Shown here one piece after another: positions 59,234 to 64,000 of a DNA stretch of 64,000 nt (the first letter of the stretch is position 1; every line of letters starts with the position of its first letter). This DNA is from an uncultured Prevotellaceae bacterium (GTDB taxonomy: Bacteria; Bacteroidota; Bacteroidia; Bacteroidales; Bacteroidaceae). A model generated the notes under the pieces. It ran no database searches. It worked only from the letters and a program-made list of their open reading frames with translations, and was not told the origin of the DNA. Position numbers and translations under genes: made by a program. The DNA lies in NCBI GenBank assembly GCA_900314715.1, contig OMWI01000004.1, positions 1-64,000 of the forward strand. Direction: 5' to 3'.

Positions 59234-62200
59234 ATGAGACGATTTTTACGTTTTTTCTTTGTAATGATTGTGATGGTGCTTGGCGCTGTTGATGTCCAAG
59301 CAGAAGCAACTCGTTATTGTTTGTTCCAGTCAGAAACAGACAATAGTACTGGTAATAATGGCGATAAAGCCATTGTTGGAGCTACTCTTTATAAGAGTGT
59401 CAAGCACAATAAAGCGACTTGGACACCTGTAGAATCTACTGCCAACGAAGGGAATTTTCAATTATTCCCCTATCCTGAAAGTGAACGTCAAGATCACTTG
59501 AATGACGTTAATGATAATGGTTGGTACAAGGTTGCCGAGAGTTTTACATACTATCAGAAAGTTAATGGCGAGTGGATTGCATTAGATGAAAAACCTAATG
59601 TTAATTCTTGGGAAATATCAACGTATGATAGTTTTGATGCTATATCTCCTTACGAATCAAAATCCTATGTCGTTATCCCTGGTACAATCGTAGGTTATTA
59701 TAACACCACACTACAACGCGATGTTGTTGAGTGGGTAGAAGAATCGTATTCTGATGGTAGATGGGAAGAACTTGTAGCTTTGTATGAAGCTGGTCATGAT
59801 ATGAGTGCTGAAACCCCAGAAACGGAGGGAAAATATGCCACAGTTGGTGGTCGTACTTATACAAAAGAAAATGGTGAGTGGAAATCTGATGCTGTTGCTG
59901 TTGAAACAAGTTGGGATGAAAGTACAGGAACGTTGACCGTAGGAACTGACGAGACAAAAACTGTTGCAGAATTGATGCAAGATTATGATATTACTACAGA
60001 TGACGTCTTGACAGTCAACTTCCCTGATGGTTCTACTTATGATAAAGTATCTGGTACGTTGACTCCAGCTTCCAATAACACTTCTAATATGCAACAGCAA
60101 TTGGAAGATGCTCGCTTTACCGTTTCATCTATTTCTTTAGGCAAATATGTTTCTATCGTTGACGGAAAAACTGTTCTCACTATTCCTGCTGACGAACAAG
60201 GAGATGTTGTGACTAATGATCCATCTACAAGTTCTAAGTTGACACAGGCAGAGAAAGCCGCTTTGGCTGCAGCTACAGACTTGGTCGTAATTGGAAATCT
60301 CTCTGATACAGATTGGGATGGTCTGAATTCAAAACTCGAAAATGTAACGACGCTTGATCTTCGAGATGCCAAGATTTCGCAAAATTGTAAGTTAGCTGGT
60401 AAGTTTACTACCAATCTTGTAAATCTTACTTTGCCTTCAGATCCCCAGTACACCAGTGTTCCTGTGAAATTTGCTTATAAAGCAGATAATCTCGCAAACG
60501 TAACATTCCCTAATCAAATTACTGAGATTAAATCTGAGGCATTCTTCCAATGTGGAGCATTGCGGTCTATTTCTTTACCACAAAATCTCGCTACTATCGG
60601 AGAATCTGCATTCTATAGAACAGGTCTAACGGAACTTATCCTACCAGGAAGCTTGAGAAATGTAGGAAAGGCAGCTTTCTTCAATTGTGCGGATTTGGAG
60701 AACGTTGAAATGGAAATGTTAAGTGGGGCTTGTACTTTTGAAGGCGATCCGACTGAAAGTGAATCAGGAGTATTTGGTTCATGCTTCCAGTTGAAGCACA
60801 TAACACTTTCTGAGGGGGTTACCAACATTAGTAATCACATGTTTGACAAGTGTAGTATGTTAGAGTCTATCCGAATACCTTCTACTTGTAAAACAATTGG
60901 AGATAATGCATTTAATATATGTACCAGTCTTCATAGTCTTGTTATACCTGAGGGCGTTGAACAGCTTGGAATGAATGTGTTCGAGAATTCTGGACTTTCT
61001 GATATATACGTGATGGCTACAGAGGCAGGAAAAGTGCCAAAGATTTATAGTATGAGTAACACATGGGGAAATAATGGAACCTTCTTGAACACGAATGGTG
61101 AAGGTGGCTCACAGGATCCATCACAAAGACATAGGACTGATATGGAAACTAGCAACCCTGATGAAAAGACAATTCTCACGTGGTATCAAGAAGAACAATC
61201 TAATGGTCAGTTAGGCCTCGGCGGTGGAAACTGCTTGATTCGTTTGCATTATCCTGAAAACATGAGGTATTTTTATGATGGATGGGAAAATCCGAAGGAT
61301 CATTCTAATGATTGGTTAAAAGTGCTCGACCCTTTGAGTCCAGAACTTGTTGCTGCAAAAACTGCTGCGGGAACTGGTAATTATATTTCTACTGCATATG
61401 CTATTGGAACAAATGATGGTAATTACAGACCTTTTGGAAATGATGTAGTAGGCTATTGGCCCTTACGAACAGACTTCTCTATGCGTTTGCAGGCTGGTTA
61501 TCCTTTAAATTACGGTGATACTGAACCCTCTTCTTTGGGTTGGAGGCAACTCCCATTGCAGACCACGACAAAACCTACAGACTATATCTTCTCCAAGGAA
61601 TATGATGATACTTGGTACACTATGTGTTTCCCATGGGATATGGAAGATAATCAACTCTTCTCCGCTTTCAATCAAAAACTTGAAATCACGGAGTTTGTAG
61701 GTGCAGAGGTCTTGGATGTTACAACTGATGCCGATAGGGCTGCAAATAAAGAGTCATTTAATTTGATTTTCCACTTTGACCAAGTGGCTAATACATATTA
61801 TATGACCAAGAATCATCTAAAGGATGGTTTGGAGTATGAACGTGTAGAGGATTACAATGTTCCTGATCCTACTTTCAATCCTGAAGGAAAACCAACGACA
61901 CGTGTTCAAACTATTACGATTGCTGGAAATAATGTACAGAAAAAATATTATACTTATCGTCGTGTAAGTGGAAGTGAAGGTCCTGAATATGTTTATTGGC
62001 CTTATGGACTTCCTGATGATAAAAGTCAATACTCTGCTGCTCAAAAAGATATGACCGATCGCTACTTAAGCATCTTACACCTCATGGTATTTGCGGGTCA
62101 TCCTTATATGATACACCCATCGATTGGTGCCAATCCTATTAATCCTCCTGTAAAGTGTACGATTGTGGGAGTTACCAAATTATCAACTAATAATGCTGAG

Positions 62201-62824
62201 TTGGCTCAGTTGGCAGATGATAATAAAGTGACTAAACCTACAACTACTGATGGAAAACATTACCATAATCCTGGTGTTACTCCTTTCAAGTATGGAGGTA
62301 ATTATACATTCATTGGTAACATCGATGAATATCCAGCTGAAGCGACGTTAGCTCAAAAACGTAAGTATATGACTACGGATGAGAATCCTTATGCATACTT
62401 CTTAGCCGTTGACCCATCAAGCAGCGTTAATATTACTGATACGAGTAATCCTAAGTATTATCCTAAGTATTATCGCAAGTCTCATGCTAATGAAACGCAA
62501 CCATCTTGGTCACAATATTCTGCAATTATCCGTCCAGATGCAACCGCTTTAGAGGAAATTGAAAAGTATATGGTATTAAGTACAAATAGTGGTTCTGGTG
62601 CTAAAGGTGTTGATGTGCAGTTTGGTTCTTGGGAAGTCGTAAATCCTACAGAAATACGCCAAATCATTGAAGATGCAGAAGAAAAGGGACAGGAAGTGAA
62701 AGAAATTAATCTCAACGTGGTGTTCAATATTAATGGACAAGTTGTACGTCAGGGAACTACTTCTGTTGAAGGTCTGCCAAAAGGTATGTACATCGTGAAT
62801 GGCAAGAAATATATGGTGAAATAA
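59234..62824 (+). CDS. Secreted BspA-like leucine-rich repeat protein
   Basis: A 1,196-residue secreted protein. A signal peptide (RFFFVMIVMVLGAVDVQAE) is followed by a beta-rich N-terminal part of about 300 residues, then BspA-type LRR units (for example LANVTFPNQITEIKSEAF, FQCGALRSISLPQNLATIG, FYRTGLTELILPGS) in the middle. The rest is a long repeat-free part rich in aromatic and acidic residues. The C-terminus ends in GMYIVNGKKYMVK, similar to the tail of the two other large secreted proteins here. The upstream in-frame codon at 59132 precedes a leader, and ATG 59234 is preferred because of the signal peptide. Probable adhesin or glycan-binding protein. Confidence 0.8.
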   Translation: MRRFLRFFFVMIVMVLGAVDVQAEATRYCLFQSETDNSTGNNGDKAIVGATLYKSVKHNKATWTPVESTANEGNFQLFPYPESERQDHLNDVNDNGWYKVAESFTYYQKVNGEWIALDEKPNVNSWEISTYDSFDAISPYESKSYVVIPGTIVGYYNTTLQRDVVEWVEESYSDGRWEELVALYEAGHDMSAETPETEGKYATVGGRTYTKENGEWKSDAVAVETSWDESTGTLTVGTDETKTVAELMQDYDITTDDVLTVNFPDGSTYDKVSGTLTPASNNTSNMQQQLEDARFTVSSISLGKYVSIVDGKTVLTIPADEQGDVVTNDPSTSSKLTQAEKAALAAATDLVVIGNLSDTDWDGLNSKLENVTTLDLRDAKISQNCKLAGKFTTNLVNLTLPSDPQYTSVPVKFAYKADNLANVTFPNQITEIKSEAFFQCGALRSISLPQNLATIGESAFYRTGLTELILPGSLRNVGKAAFFNCADLENVEMEMLSGACTFEGDPTESESGVFGSCFQLKHITLSEGVTNISNHMFDKCSMLESIRIPSTCKTIGDNAFNICTSLHSLVIPEGVEQLGMNVFENSGLSDIYVMATEAGKVPKIYSMSNTWGNNGTFLNTNGEGGSQDPSQRHRTDMETSNPDEKTILTWYQEEQSNGQLGLGGGNCLIRLHYPENMRYFYDGWENPKDHSNDWLKVLDPLSPELVAAKTAAGTGNYISTAYAIGTNDGNYRPFGNDVVGYWPLRTDFSMRLQAGYPLNYGDTEPSSLGWRQLPLQTTTKPTDYIFSKEYDDTWYTMCFPWDMEDNQLFSAFNQKLEITEFVGAEVLDVTTDADRAANKESFNLIFHFDQVANTYYMTKNHLKDGLEYERVEDYNVPDPTFNPEGKPTTRVQTITIAGNNVQKKYYTYRRVSGSEGPEYVYWPYGLPDDKSQYSAAQKDMTDRYLSILHLMVFAGHPYMIHPSIGANPINPPVKCTIVGVTKLSTNNAELAQLADDNKVTKPTTTDGKHYHNPGVTPFKYGGNYTFIGNIDEYPAEATLAQKRKYMTTDENPYAYFLAVDPSSSVNITDTSNPKYYPKYYRKSHANETQPSWSQYSAIIRPDATALEEIEKYMVLSTNSGSGAKGVDVQFGSWEVVNPTEIRQIIEDAEEKGQEVKEINLNVVFNINGQVVRQGTTSVEGLPKGMYIVNGKKYMVK

Positions 62825-62842
62825 AATAAGGAGGACAAATAC

Positions 62843-63067
62843 ATGAAAAAAATATATTTGAGACCTGTATTAAACATCAAGGTCGTAAAGCATATCAATT
62901 ACCTTTGTGCAGGTAGTTTACCTTTGCGTCAAACATCTTCCTCTGCGGAATGGGGTGATGAGGGGCAATTTGCTCCATCAGAATGGATTAACGAAGGTCA
63001 TAGTCCTACGACTGGATGGCCATCTGTTGGAATAGAAGAAGATACTAAGGGATTGTGGAGTCGTTAA
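62843..63067 (+). CDS. Small protein of unknown function downstream of the BspA-like gene
   Basis: A 74-residue protein, MKKIYLRPVLNIKVVKHINY, then LCAGSLPLRQTSSSAEWGDE and a Gly/Ser/Pro-rich tail. It has a strong Shine-Dalgarno sequence (AAGGAGG, 62829-62835), which is unusual in this window, and starts 18 bp after the BspA-like gene, so it is co-transcribed. Short proteins with an MKK-xY-xxP start and a Leu-Cys/Ala-Gly-Ser segment followed by a low-complexity tail are common next to surface proteins in Prevotella. No function is known to me. Confidence 0.7.
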   Translation: MKKIYLRPVLNIKVVKHINYLCAGSLPLRQTSSSAEWGDEGQFAPSEWINEGHSPTTGWPSVGIEEDTKGLWSR

Positions 63068-63198
63068 TAGAAACCATATAAGTATAAGAATAATCAATAT
63101 GTTATCGTTAATCCAATGATAGGGATGATGCTTAAAGAATCACAGTTATCTTGGAGCAACGAAAGATGAAGTTCAAAGATTATTCATCGTTAACAATT

Positions 63199-63238
63199 CG
63201 CATCGGTTAGTTGTGAAACTGCCGATGCGTTTTTTTTG
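63199..63238 (+). terminator. Terminator of the BspA-like/small-protein operon
   Basis: Stem CGCATCGG (63199-63206) with CCGATGCG (63222-63229), followed by TTTTTTTT. Confidence 0.8.
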
Positions 63239-63305
63239 TTGATAAACATATTGATATCTTATTATTAAATCCACCCTTTTCTTGGGAGAGGGTCGGGGAG
63301 AGGCT

Positions 63306-63415
63306 TAAACACTATCTTTAGACAATGTAAACCATAGATTTGTTTGCCATAAACAATTCATCTGTAACGCACTAATCAATGGCTTGTAGCATATAAAGCT
63401 ATAGTTTCTAATAGA
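63306..63415. repeat. Tandem 22-bp array, five units (family member G)
   Basis: Units begin at 63306, 63328, 63350, 63372 and 63394: TAAAC-ACTAT-CTTTA, TAAAC-CATAG-ATTTG, TAAAC-AATTC-ATCTG, CTAAT-CAATG-GCTTG and TAAAG-CTATA-GTTTC. The third unit closely matches the unit at 12158, and the linkers (TAACGCA, TAGCATA) also match array A. It lies between the previous operon terminator and the sigma-54-type hsp20 promoter. Confidence 0.75.
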
Positions 63416-63450
63416 ATATATAATGTAAATAATGATTGTTTATTATATTA

Positions 63451-63515
63451 ATTCTGACAGTTTGTCGTTATATTGTGTCAATCTGTCAGAATTTTCTTAG
63501 TGGCACATCTATTGC
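63451..63515 (+). promoter_or_regulatory. Sigma-54-type promoter of hsp20 with upstream inverted repeat
   Basis: TGGCAC (63501-63506) and TTGC (63512-63515) have the exact spacing of a -24/-12 sigma-54 promoter (GG to GC 12 bp). Upstream, ATTCTGACAG (63451-63460) and CTGTCAGAAT (63483-63492) form a perfect 10-bp inverted repeat, a plausible site for an enhancer-binding activator. The expected start site is about 63526, giving a leader of about 75 bp. Confidence 0.7.
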
Positions 63516-63601
63516 AAAATAGAGGGTGTAACCACGAATGAATGTGGTAGGAAAATAGAATAATAAACAATTAAAGATTAAAAAAATAGGAGGATAAAAT
63601 T

Positions 63602-64000
63602 ATGAGACCAATGAATCACAGAAATCCCTGGTTGCCAACAGTGTTCAACGATTTGTTTGACGTTAACTTAATGCCACGCATGAATACGCAGGCACCAGCC
63701 ATCAACGTACTTGAGAGTGAGAAGAGTTATACTGTTGAGTTTGCCGCACCAGGCATGAAGAAAGAGGATTTCTCCGTAAATATCAATGGTGAAGGTAACT
63801 TGATCGTGAAGATGGAGCGCAAGGAGGAACAGAACGAGCAAAACAAGAACGCTCATTATCTCCGCAGGGAGTTCAGTTATGCTAAATACGAGCAGGCTTT
63901 GATTTTGCCTGACGACGTGGAGAAGCATAAGATTTCTGCCAAAATGGAGAACGGTGTGCTTTACATCGAGTTGCCAAAGACCGAGCCTGCAGCAGAAAAG
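63602..64000 (+). CDS. Small heat-shock protein, Hsp20 family (truncated by the window end)
   Basis: At least 133 residues are encoded before the window ends. Seen: an N-terminal FNDLFD segment, then the alpha-crystallin domain from PAINVLESEKSYTVEFAAPG through MENGVLYIELPK. Small heat-shock proteins hold unfolding proteins until other chaperones act. A strong Shine-Dalgarno (TAGGAGG) and a sigma-54-type promoter precede it. The 3' end is missing. Confidence 0.9.
   Translation, partial: MRPMNHRNPWLPTVFNDLFDVNLMPRMNTQAPAINVLESEKSYTVEFAAPGMKKEDFSVNINGEGNLIVKMERKEEQNEQNKNAHYLRREFSYAKYEQALILPDDVEKHKISAKMENGVLYIELPKTEPAAEK

Overview
The window looks like a chromosomal segment of a Bacteroidales bacterium, most likely Prevotella or a close relative from rumen or gut. 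This is inferred from three things. Promoters repeatedly carry a -7 box of the form TAnnTTTG with a TTTG-like -33 box about 19-20 bp upstream, and most genes lack a Shine-Dalgarno sequence. Gene families typical of the group are present: BspA-like leucine-rich surface proteins, an rseC-rnfBCDGEA operon, a DAHP synthase/chorismate mutase fusion, and pectin-degrading enzymes. Several large secreted proteins end in an NGKKVVIK-like tail. No tRNA, rRNA, CRISPR array, transposase or prophage gene was recognised.

Layout. 0.2-1.1 kb: a small membrane protein and a lipoprotein. 1.4-10.4 kb: a minus-strand operon made of a 2,301-residue BspA-like protein, two lipoproteins and a secreted protein. 10.6-11.3 kb: a membrane-anchored AraC-type regulator. 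12.4-19.2 kb: galE and the Rnf ion-pumping complex. 19.4-25.7 kb: panE, a LolA-like protein, an ECF sigma/membrane-protein pair and a PIF1-like helicase. 25.9-31.2 kb: an unusually short CopA-type ATPase, an AGCS symporter, an outer-membrane protein and a TPR protein. 31.5-35.7 kb: a Phe/Tyr operon behind a leader peptide and attenuator. 36.3-46.7 kb: a pectinesterase, a DMT exporter, a flavoprotein and a rhamnogalacturonan lyase with a dockerin. 46.8-54.4 kb: an endonuclease-family protein, a four-helix protein, ffh, folD and a four-subunit 2-oxoacid:ferredoxin oxidoreductase. 54.5-64 kb: a GH51 arabinofuranosidase, an OmpA-type protein, a second BspA-like protein with a small partner, and a truncated hsp20 gene behind a sigma-54-type promoter.

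The genes fit an anaerobic plant-polysaccharide degrader. Pectinesterase, rhamnogalacturonan lyase and arabinofuranosidase act on pectin. Reduced ferredoxin from 2-oxoacid oxidation can feed the Rnf complex.

Two kinds of intergenic structure are not explained by the genes. The first is a family of tandem 22-bp units at seven loci, built as 5-bp half-site, 5-bp spacer, inverted half-site and 7-bp linker, mostly around TAAAC-N5-GTTTA. The second is at least eight inverted arrays of short locus-specific words, predicted to fold into long hairpins; two of them enclose perfect 38-bp AT palindromes. At three loci the two kinds lie side by side.
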